From contig NZ_LOAJ01000001.1 of NCBI RefSeq assembly GCF_001542905.1, forward strand, positions 1,612,001-1,676,000: a DNA stretch of 64,000 bases, written 5' to 3'. A model generated the notes under the pieces. The model was given only the letters and a program-made list of their open reading frames with translations, was not told the origin of the DNA and ran no database searches. Origin of the DNA: Halorubrum aethiopicum. Lineage in GTDB: Archaea > Halobacteriota > Halobacteria > Halobacteriales > Haloferacaceae. The position numbers and the translations under genes were made by a program. Below are positions 32,508 to 40,639 of this stretch, one piece after another (position 1 is the stretch's first letter; the number at the start of each line of letters is the position of its first letter).

Positions 32508-34613
32508 CTACAGCGTCAGTTCCTCGGCGACGATCTCCCCGACCTCCTCCTCGCGCGCCGCCGCGTACCGCTCCAACAGCTCGCTTTCGACGTCCTCCAC
32601 CGGGTAGTAACAGGCGGCCTCGTGGCCGTCCTCCGCGGCCGTCGACCGCGCCGGCTCCTCGCCGCGGCACGTCTCGTCGGCCTTCGGACACCGCGGTGCG
32701 AAGTTACACCCGGCGGGGAGGTTGACCGGGTTCGGCGGCTCGCCCGGCAACAGCACCCGCTGTCTGTCGACGTCGGGGTCGGTCTTCGGGGAGGCCGACA
32801 GAAGCGACGCCGTGTAGGGGTGTTTCGGCTCCGTGACGACGTCCTCCGTCGCTCCGATCTCGGCGATCCGCCCGAGATACATCACGGCCAGCCGGTCGGC
32901 GATCTGCGTGAGGCTCGCGAGGTCGTGGGAGATGTAGACGATCCCGATGTCGCGCTCGTCGGCCTTCTCCCGGAGGATGTTGAGGATGTTGGCCTTGAGC
33001 GAGACGTCGAGCATCGACGCCGGCTCGTCGCAGATCAACAGCGTCGGCTCGAGCACGAGCGCCTGCGCGATCGCGACGCGCTGGCGCTCCCCGCCGGACA
33101 GCTGGGTCGGGAGCTGGTCGAGATACTTCTCCGCCGGCTTCAACCCGACGTCCTCGATCGTCTCTCGGACCCGTCGCTCGATCGTCTCGGGGTCGTGTCC
33201 CTGTATCTTCAGGGGCTCCCCGACCGCAGCACGCACTCGCTGGCGGGGGTTCAACGAGTCGAACGGGTCCTGGAAGATGAACTGGACCTGCGAGCGGAAC
33301 TTCTTCGTGCTCTCGTCGAGGAGGTCGTCGACCGGCGTCCCCTCGATCAGGATCTCGCCGCCGGTGCGGTCCTGGAGCGCGGCGATCACCTCCGCCAGGG
33401 TCGACTTCCCGCAACCCGACTCGCCGGCGACGCCGACGATCTCGCCCTCGTGGACGGAGAGGTCGACGCTGTTGACGGCCTTGACGTAGTCGGGCTCGTC
33501 GCCGCGGAGGTCCTCGAGGATCCCCTGCGGCTGTTTGAACCACTTCTCGAGGCCCCTGGTCTCGAGGATCGTGTCGCCGACGCCGCTCCCCCGGTCGCGC
33601 TCGTCGCGGACGTCGATCCCCCACGTCTCGGGGTCCGCGGCCTCCTCGCGCATCTCGTCCGCCCGGTCGGTGTGGTAGCAGGCCGACAGCTGTCCGCCGG
33701 CCTCGGCGAGCGGCGGGTGGCCGTCCTCGCACTCCGGGGTGGCGAACGGACACCGGTTGCGGAACACGCAGCTGGTCGGCTCCTCGGTCAGGTCCGGCAG
33801 CGACCCCGGGATCGAGATGGCCTGCTCGTCGAACTCGTCGACCTCCGGGAAGGCGTTCTTCAGCCCGATCGTGTAGGGGTTCGTCGGCGACCGGAAGATC
33901 CGGTCGGTGTCGCCCTGTTCCATCACCTTCCCGCCGTACAGAACCGACATCTCGTCGCAGGTCTCGGCGACGACGCCGACGTCGTGGGTGATCATGAGAA
34001 GCGAGCTGCCGATCTCCTCTTGGATCTCCATCAGCTTGTCCATGATCTTGTCCTGGACGATCACGTCGAGCCCGGTGGTGGGCTCGTCCGCGATGAGGAG
34101 GTCGGGGTCGAGCGCGAGCGCCATCGCGATGGTGACGCGCTGGCGCATCCCGCCGGAGAACTGGTGGGGGTAATCCCCCGTCCGGTCGGGGTCGAGCCCG
34201 ACCATCTCGAACACCTCGGCGACGCGCTCGTTCGCCGCCGCCTTCGAGACGTCCCGGTGTTTGCGGATCGCCTGGCGGATCTGCGCGCCGACCGTCATCA
34301 CCGGGTCCAGCGAGTCCATCGCGCTCTGTGGAATGTAGGCGATGTCCTCCCAGCGGACCGACTGCCAGTCCCGCTCTGACAGCTCGAGCAGCTCCCGGCC
34401 GTCGAACTCGATGCTCCCCTCGCGGACCTCGCCGTTGTCGTCGAGCAGTCCGAGGACGGACTTCGCCAGGGTCGACTTCCCGCAGCCCGACTCGCCGACG
34501 AGCCCGTAGTTGTCCCCCTCGTCGATCGAGAAGGAGACGTTGTTCACGGCGTGGACGTCGTTGCCCGGCATCCGATACGCGATCTTCACGTCGTTGACTT
34601 CGAGTAGACTCAT
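32508..34613 (-). CDS. Fused DppD-DppF-type ABC ATPase of the peptide/opine-type importer
   Basis: A 701-residue double ATPase. Domain 1 has GESGCGKST, FSGGMRQRVTIAMALALDP and CVFRNRCPFATPEC; domain 2 (from about residue 370) has a second GESGCGKST, LSGGERQRVAIAQALVLEP and CNFAPRCPKADETC. The ATG overlaps the stop of the upstream permease by four bases, so it is translated in concert with it. It is the last gene of the operon binding protein - DppB - DppC - DppDF. In bacteria the two ATPases are usually separate; the fusion is shared with the orphan paralogue at 24-26 kb. Confidence 0.94.
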   Translation of the reverse strand: MSLLEVNDVKIAYRMPGNDVHAVNNVSFSIDEGDNYGLVGESGCGKSTLAKSVLGLLDDNGEVREGSIEFDGRELLELSERDWQSVRWEDIAYIPQSAMDSLDPVMTVGAQIRQAIRKHRDVSKAAANERVAEVFEMVGLDPDRTGDYPHQFSGGMRQRVTIAMALALDPDLLIADEPTTGLDVIVQDKIMDKLMEIQEEIGSSLLMITHDVGVVAETCDEMSVLYGGKVMEQGDTDRIFRSPTNPYTIGLKNAFPEVDEFDEQAISIPGSLPDLTEEPTSCVFRNRCPFATPECEDGHPPLAEAGGQLSACYHTDRADEMREEAADPETWGIDVRDERDRGSGVGDTILETRGLEKWFKQPQGILEDLRGDEPDYVKAVNSVDLSVHEGEIVGVAGESGCGKSTLAEVIAALQDRTGGEILIEGTPVDDLLDESTKKFRSQVQFIFQDPFDSLNPRQRVRAAVGEPLKIQGHDPETIERRVRETIEDVGLKPAEKYLDQLPTQLSGGERQRVAIAQALVLEPTLLICDEPASMLDVSLKANILNILREKADERDIGIVYISHDLASLTQIADRLAVMYLGRIAEIGATEDVVTEPKHPYTASLLSASPKTDPDVDRQRVLLPGEPPNPVNLPAGCNFAPRCPKADETCRGEEPARSTAAEDGHEAACYYPVEDVESELLERYAAAREEEVGEIVAEELTL

Positions 34614-35530
34614 TCTTGCTCCGTCTGTAGGTCGGGGTTGACTATCTCCTCGAACGCGCGTCCGACCAGGAAGACGCCCGTCGTGACGGCACCGATGCCG
34701 ACCGCCGGCGGGAGCACCCACCACCACGCGGTGCGGATCGCGCCGGATCGGAACACCTGCTGGAGCATCCGCCCCCACGACGTCGTCGTCGGGTCGCCGA
34801 AGCCGAGGAACGCGAGCGACGCCCCGGCGACGATCGACCAGCCGACGGCGTAGGCGGTGTAGAGGAAGCCGATCCCGAGGACGTTCGGCGCGACGTGGAG
34901 GAACATCGTCCGGGTGTGGCCGGCCCCCCTGGCGCGGGCGGACTTGACGAAGGTCCGCTCCTTGACGGTCATCACCTCCGAGCGGATGACGCGTGCCGGC
35001 ATCTTCCAGAGGAAGACGACGAGGACGGCGGTGATGAGCCAGACGCTCGGCGTCACGAACGAGAGGATCACGAGCGCCATCGGCAGGAACGGGAGCGCGA
35101 ACGTGAGGTCGGTCAGCCGCATCAGGAACTCGTCGACGCGGCCGCCGAAGTAGCCGCTCGTGAGCCCGACGAGGAAGCCGAGGATCCCGGTCCCGACGCC
35201 GCCGAAGAGGCCGACGATCAGCGTCGGCCGTGCGCCGGCGAGGAACTGGCTCAACACGTCCTTGCCGAACGAGGTCGTCCCGAGCAGCGCCTTGCCGCCG
35301 GGCGACTGGAGTCGCATCATCGATCCGCCCTGCTGGAGCGTGTCCTCGATCGGGTGGTACGGGGCCAGGTACGGCCCGAAGACCCCGAGGAACCCGAACG
35401 CGACGATGACCGCGAAGCCGGCCTTCGCCGCGTTGTCCTGTAGCACGAACCGCAGCGTGCGTCCCGCCCGTCCGAGCTCGGAGCGGAGCCGTTCTTTCGC
35501 CGTCTCGGTGTCGAAGCTGTATCCTGACAT
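34610..35530 (-). CDS. ABC importer permease, DppC/OppC type
   Basis: A 306-residue membrane subunit with six hydrophobic segments and an OppC-like N-terminal helix (FVLQDNAAKAGFAVIVAFGF). The EAA loop that docks on the ATPase is seen as KERTFVKSARARGAGHTRTM. The loop PGGKALLGTTSFGKDVLSQF is typical of DppC/OppC. The start overlaps the stop of dppB by one base. It works as a heterodimer with the DppB-like protein. Confidence 0.93.
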   Translation of the reverse strand: MSGYSFDTETAKERLRSELGRAGRTLRFVLQDNAAKAGFAVIVAFGFLGVFGPYLAPYHPIEDTLQQGGSMMRLQSPGGKALLGTTSFGKDVLSQFLAGARPTLIVGLFGGVGTGILGFLVGLTSGYFGGRVDEFLMRLTDLTFALPFLPMALVILSFVTPSVWLITAVLVVFLWKMPARVIRSEVMTVKERTFVKSARARGAGHTRTMFLHVAPNVLGIGFLYTAYAVGWSIVAGASLAFLGFGDPTTTSWGRMLQQVFRSGAIRTAWWWVLPPAVGIGAVTTGVFLVGRAFEEIVNPDLQTEQE

Positions 35531-36513
35531 TAGACGTCACCTGCCTCGACCGTCGGGTCCAGTTTCGCGTACGCCAGGTCGGCGGTGAGGTTCATCACGA
35601 TGACCGCGAGCGCCATGATGAACACCGCCGCCTGGACGGTCGGATAGTCCTGATTGAGGATCGCCTGGACGAGCGCGCGGCCGATCCCCGGCCACGCGAA
35701 GACGACCTCCAAGGTGATCACTCCCTGGAACAGCATCCCCGTCCGGAGCGCGAAGTAGGTGACGAGCGGCAGCAGCGAGTTGCGCCCGGCGCGGCCGAGC
35801 TGTTCCATCTCCGAGAGCCCCTTCGCGCGGTGGAGCATGAGGAACTCCGACCCCTTCCGCTCGACGACCGAGTTGCGCGCGAGCATCAGGAAGTCGCCGC
35901 TGTAGAACAGCACCGTCGCGGTGAACGGGAGGATGTAGTGTTTCAGGAAGTCCACGGAGGCGAACGTCTCGACGTACCCCTGCGGGTTCGCGAGCGGACT
36001 GCGCATCCCGAACGCCGGGAGCCAGCCCAACCCGTACGAGAAGATGATGAGAAGGAAGATGCCGGTGACGAAGATGGGCGTCGCGCGGAAGACGGTGGTC
36101 GCGACGATGCTCGACTGCTCGAACCACGAGCCGCGGTTCCAGCCGGCGTACATCCCGGCCAGCGAGCTGACGATCGCCGTCACGACGAGCGCCGGCAACA
36201 GGAGCACGAGCGTGTTGACCAACGCCGGAATGATGATCTCGCCGACCGGCCGCTGTTGGGTGAGCGAGATGCCGAACTCGAAGGTGAACAGGTTCTGGAT
36301 GTACCTGAAGTACTGGACGTATATCGGGTCGTCGAGCCCGTACATCGCCCGTATCTGTTCGACCTCCGACGGCGTCAACGACCCCGACGCCACGAGCGCG
36401 CTGAACGGGTCGGCGGGGAGCAGCCGCAGCGTGGCGAAGATGACGCTGACCGCGATGAGCGTCAACAACGCCGCGATGGCGGTCCGCTTTATCAGAAATC
36501 GTCGAAAGCTCAT
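35530..36513 (-). CDS. ABC importer permease, DppB/OppB type
   Basis: A 327-residue membrane subunit with six hydrophobic segments. It begins MSFRRFLIKRTAIAALLTLI and has the usual periplasmic-side loop LPADPFSALVASGSLTPSEV after the first helix. The EAA motif is GSEFLMLHRAKGLSEMEQLG. It is 15 bases downstream of the binding-protein gene and coupled to the DppC gene. Substrate specificity resides mainly in the binding protein. Confidence 0.93.
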   Translation of the reverse strand: MSFRRFLIKRTAIAALLTLIAVSVIFATLRLLPADPFSALVASGSLTPSEVEQIRAMYGLDDPIYVQYFRYIQNLFTFEFGISLTQQRPVGEIIIPALVNTLVLLLPALVVTAIVSSLAGMYAGWNRGSWFEQSSIVATTVFRATPIFVTGIFLLIIFSYGLGWLPAFGMRSPLANPQGYVETFASVDFLKHYILPFTATVLFYSGDFLMLARNSVVERKGSEFLMLHRAKGLSEMEQLGRAGRNSLLPLVTYFALRTGMLFQGVITLEVVFAWPGIGRALVQAILNQDYPTVQAAVFIMALAVIVMNLTADLAYAKLDPTVEAGDV

Positions 36514-36528
36514 GTGAATGGGAGTCCT

Positions 36529-38508
36529 CTAGGAGAAGTCGGCCTGTTCGAGATCGGTGCGGGACGCGTGACCGTTCTCGACGCGCTCGGCGAAGGCCTC
36601 CCAGGCGTCACCCTCGGGCCAGACGAGGTTGTCGTTTCCGTCGAAGGTGTACCCCGCCTGCTGGAGCATCGTTCGCGCGCCCTCGACGTCGTACTCGTAC
36701 GGCTCGGTCTCGCCGTGGTAGGGCGTCAGAAGCGGCGTGAGCAGGTTCTGCCCCTCGATCGCCTCGCCGCGGCCGCCGAGGGTGTTCTCGACGAACCCCT
36801 CCTTGTCGAAGGCGTGCGAGAGCGCCACGCGGAACGTCTTGTCCCGGAACAGCGGGACGAGGTGGCTGAGGTGGACGTCCGTGGGGACGTAGTTGCGCGC
36901 CGTCTGTTTCTCGACGCCGCTCGCGCCCGCCGCGCGGTCGGCCTGCTGGTTCGAGACCGTCGTCCCGATGGCGTCGATGTCGCCGGACTGCATCGCCCCG
37001 ATGAGCGTGGAGACGTTCCCGACGTTGGCGTGGACCATCTCGTCTATCCCGTCGCCGGGGACGAAGTACTCCCCGAGCAGCTCCTCGCGAACGTCGTCGT
37101 CCCACATCCAGTTGTTCTCGTGTTTCTCCAGGCGGAGCTCGGACCCCTGCTCCCAGTTGACGAACGAGAACGGACCGGTCCCGACCGGGTTCTCGGGGTT
37201 GTACTCGCTCGGGCTGTCGACGTCCGACCAGCGGTGCTCCGGGATGATGGCGCTGCGGACGACCCGCTGGGTGAGGAACGCGGCGTCAGGCTCCGTGAGG
37301 TTGAAGCGAACCCGGCCGCCGCCGCTCTCCGAGAGCACCTCCACGGTGTCGATCGTCCGGATGAACGCCGCCTGCTGGGGCGCGTTGTTCTCCTGGTAGA
37401 ACTCGACGCTGAACTTGACGTCGCTCGGGCCGAACGACTCGCCGTCGTGCCACTCGACGCCCTCGCGGAGGTCCATCTCGACGGTCGTGTCGTCGACGAC
37501 GTCGGCGTTCGTCGCCAGCGCGGGCACGATCTCGAGCTGGGGCGAGGCGTCGAAGAGCCCGTCGTAGACGTTCAGGAGTCGCTTCTCCTCCTGTCCGCCG
37601 CTGGAGAACGGGAGGTTCGTCCCCTGCATCCCCGAGGTGACGCCTTTCACCCAGGTCGTCGAGTCGCCCTGCGGCTGGAGGTTCACCTGCGACCAGATGA
37701 ACGAGTCGCGGGTCGTCCCGTTGCCGGGCGTGGGGACGTACCCCTCCCAGTCGGCGGTGTTGGCCACCGTGATGACCTCCGGGAAGTTCGCCGCGATGAG
37801 GTAGGCGTCCTCGTTGAGCAGTTGGGCGACCTCGTGACAGATCTCGGCACGCGCCTCCTGATCGCCGATCGTCTGTGCCTGCTCGTCGAGCAGCTCCGTG
37901 ACCTCGTCGTTCTTGTAGTTGTAGTAGTTTCCGCCCGTCTCCGGATGCGCGCGCATCAGGAACGGGTTCGGGTCGAGCCCGCGCTGCGGGTCCGGTCCGT
38001 GGAGGTTCATCGTGATCGGCACCGGGTGGCCGATGTCGGCCCGCCAGAACTCGCCGTACCGGGTGCTCGGCTGGACGTTGATGAGGTTCACCGGGACGCC
38101 GATGTCGTTCAGCGACTGTTGGACGTGGAGCGCGAACTCGCGCATCCACGGCGTCTCCGCCTGCGCGAAGTGGGTGTCCACCTCGGGGACGTTCTCGCCC
38201 TCGACGGCGGTGTACTCGAACTGGATCGCCTCGTCGTTGACGTCGACGCCCTTCGTCTCGACCGGCCACTCCTCCCAGAACCGCGTCTCGATCGAGGCGG
38301 CGTCGCCGCCGCCGCCACCACCACCATCGCCGCCGCCACCGCCGCCGTCGCCGCCACCATCGCCGCCGCCACCGCCGCCGTCGCCGCCGTCACCGCTCTG
38401 ACCGCCGCAACCGGCCAGCCCCGCGATCCCGGTCGCGCCCGCGATCTGGATGAATCGTCGTCGTGGTGTGGTTCCCCTTTCGATGTCGAAGCGCTTGTCT
38501 TGCGACAT
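36529..38508 (-). CDS. ABC importer substrate-binding lipoprotein (SBP family 5), Tat-exported
   Basis: A 659-residue extracellular solute-binding protein of the DppA/OppA family. The N-terminus has a twin-arginine signal (TPRRRFIQIAG) and the lipobox GLAGC, then a low-complexity linker of Gly and Asp (about residues 42-75; DNA 38300-38400) and the binding domain with patterns such as VEWHDGESFGPSDVKFSVEF and GTGPFSFVNWEQGSELRLEK. The ATG at 38508 follows GGGTGG. The ligand may be a peptide, but this family also binds sugars and oligosaccharide acids; the shared promoter motif suggests the latter type here, by inference. Confidence 0.9.
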   Translation of the reverse strand: MSQDKRFDIERGTTPRRRFIQIAGATGIAGLAGCGGQSGDGGDGGGGGGDGGGDGGGGGGDGGGGGGGDAASIETRFWEEWPVETKGVDVNDEAIQFEYTAVEGENVPEVDTHFAQAETPWMREFALHVQQSLNDIGVPVNLINVQPSTRYGEFWRADIGHPVPITMNLHGPDPQRGLDPNPFLMRAHPETGGNYYNYKNDEVTELLDEQAQTIGDQEARAEICHEVAQLLNEDAYLIAANFPEVITVANTADWEGYVPTPGNGTTRDSFIWSQVNLQPQGDSTTWVKGVTSGMQGTNLPFSSGGQEEKRLLNVYDGLFDASPQLEIVPALATNADVVDDTTVEMDLREGVEWHDGESFGPSDVKFSVEFYQENNAPQQAAFIRTIDTVEVLSESGGGRVRFNLTEPDAAFLTQRVVRSAIIPEHRWSDVDSPSEYNPENPVGTGPFSFVNWEQGSELRLEKHENNWMWDDDVREELLGEYFVPGDGIDEMVHANVGNVSTLIGAMQSGDIDAIGTTVSNQQADRAAGASGVEKQTARNYVPTDVHLSHLVPLFRDKTFRVALSHAFDKEGFVENTLGGRGEAIEGQNLLTPLLTPYHGETEPYEYDVEGARTMLQQAGYTFDGNDNLVWPEGDAWEAFAERVENGHASRTDLEQADFS

Positions 38509-38557
38509 TCCACCCGCACATACCTCCGTAACGGGGTTGTACCTACCCCCGATACCC

Positions 38558-38581
38558 CTCAATAGTCATCATTCTTTATTA
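38558..38581 (-). promoter_or_regulatory. 24-bp regulatory motif, copy 2 (ABC importer operon promoter)
   Basis: Read on the minus strand this is TAATAAAGAATGATG, AC, TATTG, A, G: 21 of 24 bases match the motif in front of the acyl-CoA synthetase at 30.2 kb. It ends 50 bases before the binding-protein ATG. The surrounding 124 bases between the HTH-10 gene and this motif show no other clear signal. Confidence 0.65.
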
Positions 38582-38705
38582 GGGATAGCCGATCCGCCCT
38601 CGGTCGCGTCGGTTCCCCGTTCCGCAGTAATCGGAAGTGGTTACGTGACCGGGATACGTGGTTCACGTGTGGTGTCGCGCGCGGAGCGCGACGGGGTCCC
38701 GACGG

Positions 38706-39350
38706 TCACTTCTCGTCACCGTCGTTCGCCGCGGACCCGTCGGGAGCCGAGAAGACGAGGTCGAACAGCCGCTTTTCGGCGACCCGCAGGCGTTCGCTGA
38801 GCGTCGACTGGGCGATGTCGAGCTCGGTCGCGATGTCGTCGGCGGAGGCTCGCCGCGGGACGTCGAAGTAGCCCATCCGGTGGGCGGTTCGCAGAACGGT
38901 CAGCTGTTCGGCGGAGAGCTCGTTTCGCAACACCCGTCCGAGCTGGCCGCTCCCGAGCGGCTCGCCGGTCGTCTCGACCTGGTTCACGCTCAGCAGTTCG
39001 AACCGCCCGAACTGCTCTTGGATCCTGTCCGCGAGCGTCCGGAACGTCTCCCACTCTCCGACGGTAACGACTCCCTGAAGGTGGCCGTTCCGGAGTTCTA
39101 ACCGATTGGGAATCGCGTTCTCACGCAGGATGACGCCGAGGAGAAACGGGTACGGCTCGTGAGCGACGATGGTCAGCCGATAGGTGGGAGCCGATCCGTC
39201 CACCACCCGTTCGTGGTGGAACAGCTCGACCCGCGAGAGCGACGACAGCACCGACTCGGGGTCGAACGGCGACCGCGACGTGACGAGCAGCGACTCGATC
39301 CAGTCGCCTTCGTCCGCGTAGAAGGCGTTCTCGAACTCGATCGATCGCAC
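38706..39350 (-). CDS. HTH-10 (bacterio-opsin-activator type) regulator with probable 5' frameshift
   Basis: A 214-residue ORF with the C-terminal HTH-10 domain (ELSAEQLTVLRTAHRMGYFD, then PRRASADDIATELDIAQSTL and SERLRVAEKRLFDLVF). The first GTG in frame (39350) lies inside the family's N-terminal domain. Coding sequence continues upstream without a start codon (RIEFQTALSGVVSEIADRVP) to about 39420. Removing one T from the TTT at 39421-39423 (plus strand) would join it to a GTG at 39429 and give MIKILRIEFQ. A strong TTATATATC box at about 39461-39469 supports transcription from there. It is immediately upstream of the importer operon, on the same strand, so is its likely regulator. Confidence 0.8.
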   Translation of the reverse strand: MRSIEFENAFYADEGDWIESLLVTSRSPFDPESVLSSLSRVELFHHERVVDGSAPTYRLTIVAHEPYPFLLGVILRENAIPNRLELRNGHLQGVVTVGEWETFRTLADRIQEQFGRFELLSVNQVETTGEPLGSGQLGRVLRNELSAEQLTVLRTAHRMGYFDVPRRASADDIATELDIAQSTLSERLRVAEKRLFDLVFSAPDGSAANDGDEK

Positions 39351-39605
39351 GTCCGGAACCCGGTCGGCTATCTCGCTTACGACCCCCGAGAGGGCGGTCT
39401 GGAACTCGATACGAAGGATATTTGATCACCCGTGCGGCCGTCCGTCCGGTTGCCAAGTACGATATATAATGGTTTGTATAACAATCCGACAACCACGGGG
39501 GTCCGACGAAGAACGGCGATCCGACGACGCCGCGAAACCGGCGAGTCGGCCGAGCCGACGTCGGGAAAATCGGAAGGTCGCTCTCGACCTACGGCCGCTC
39601 TCGAA

Positions 39606-40589
39606 TTACAGCCGCTCTCGAACGTCGTCGGCGACCGCAGAGAGCGCCTCCTCCGCGACCGCGACGCGATCCGTGAGGCTACAGAAGCCGTGCGCCATCG
39701 CCGGGTAGTGGCGGCTCTCGACGGGCGTGCCCTCCTCGGCGAACCGCTCCGCGAGCGCGAGGCCGTCGTCGCGAAGCGGGTCGAAGCCGGCGGTGACGAC
39801 GGTCGCCGGCGGGAGCCCGCCGAGGTCGTCGGCCCGCAGCGGGACCGCGAAGGGATTGTGCGCGTCCACCGGGCTCCGGAGGTACTGCTCGTAGAACCAC
39901 TCCATGTCGGCGCGGGTGAGGAGCGGCCCGTCGGCGTTCTCGCGGTAGGAGTCCGTCCCGAAGTCGTGGCCCGCGATCGGGTACAACAGGAACTGGCCCA
40001 CGATATCGGGCCCGTCGAACTCGCGGGCGTGAAGCGCCGCGACGGCCGCGAGCGCGCCGCCAGCGCTGGTGCCGGCGACGCCGAGCCGGTCGGGGTCGCC
40101 GCCGAACGAGGCAGCGACCTCGGCGGCCCACTCCACCGCCGCGGCCGCCTCGTCGACGGGGACCGGGAACGGGTGTTCGGGCGCGAGCCGGTAGTCGACG
40201 GAGACGACGACGGAGTCGGTCCGCGTCGCCAGCTCGCGACACGGGCCGTCGATGGAGTCGAGCGTCCCGAGCGTCCAGCCGCCGCCGTGGAAGTAGACGA
40301 GGGTCCGGGCGGGCGGCGCGTCGGCGTCGGCCGACTCGTCGACGTCGGCCGGCTCGCCGGATCCGGTCGCGGCCGCCGGCCGGTACACCCGCACGGGGAC
40401 CTCGCCGTGCGGGCCGTCGAACGCGAGGTCACGAACGCTCTCGACGGTCGGCTCCGGCTCGCCCGAGAACACCTCGTCCTCTAGGCGTCTGGCGGCCTCC
40501 ACGGAGAGGTCGTGCCACTCCGGGAGCCCGAGCGCTTCGAGTTCGTCGACGACCGCCGCGAGTTCGGGGTCGAGTTCGGCCGCGCGCAT
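39606..40589 (-). CDS. Alpha/beta hydrolase, hormone-sensitive-lipase-type esterase
   Basis: A 327-residue carboxylesterase. The oxyanion-hole motif VYFHGGGWTLG near residue 100, the nucleophile elbow GTSAGGALAAVAA, the acid in TAGFDPLRDDGLALA and His in YPAMAHGFCS make a complete catalytic triad of the HSL family. Its ATG lies about 26 bases from a TGATAAAGG box that also serves, in the other direction, the XPB helicase gene. It may deliver a free acid or alcohol from an ester to the neighbouring catabolic genes, but this is speculative. Confidence 0.9.
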   Translation of the reverse strand: MRAAELDPELAAVVDELEALGLPEWHDLSVEAARRLEDEVFSGEPEPTVESVRDLAFDGPHGEVPVRVYRPAAATGSGEPADVDESADADAPPARTLVYFHGGGWTLGTLDSIDGPCRELATRTDSVVVSVDYRLAPEHPFPVPVDEAAAAVEWAAEVAASFGGDPDRLGVAGTSAGGALAAVAALHAREFDGPDIVGQFLLYPIAGHDFGTDSYRENADGPLLTRADMEWFYEQYLRSPVDAHNPFAVPLRADDLGGLPPATVVTAGFDPLRDDGLALAERFAEEGTPVESRHYPAMAHGFCSLTDRVAVAEEALSAVADDVRERL

Positions 40590-40639
40590 GCGGGGACCGA
40601 GGCGGTGGTCCTTTATCAGTCGGTCGGTAACGTCGACCG

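Noticed and set aside
24300-34300. Insertion sequence between the two fused ABC ATPases as cause of their duplication
   Set aside because: No transposase, terminal inverted repeats or target duplications were seen; the two ATPases differ throughout their length, so they are old paralogues.
38300-38400. Repeat array of CCGCCGCCACC type
   Set aside because: It encodes the Gly/Asp linker of the binding protein after its lipid anchor; a common low-complexity feature, so not listed as a separate element.
35830-38565. Very long plus-strand open frame (911 codons) opposite the ABC permease and binding-protein genes
   Set aside because: Antisense frame of codon-biased genes; its sequence is low-complexity Arg/Glu/Val and has no motif, while the minus strand encodes clear families.
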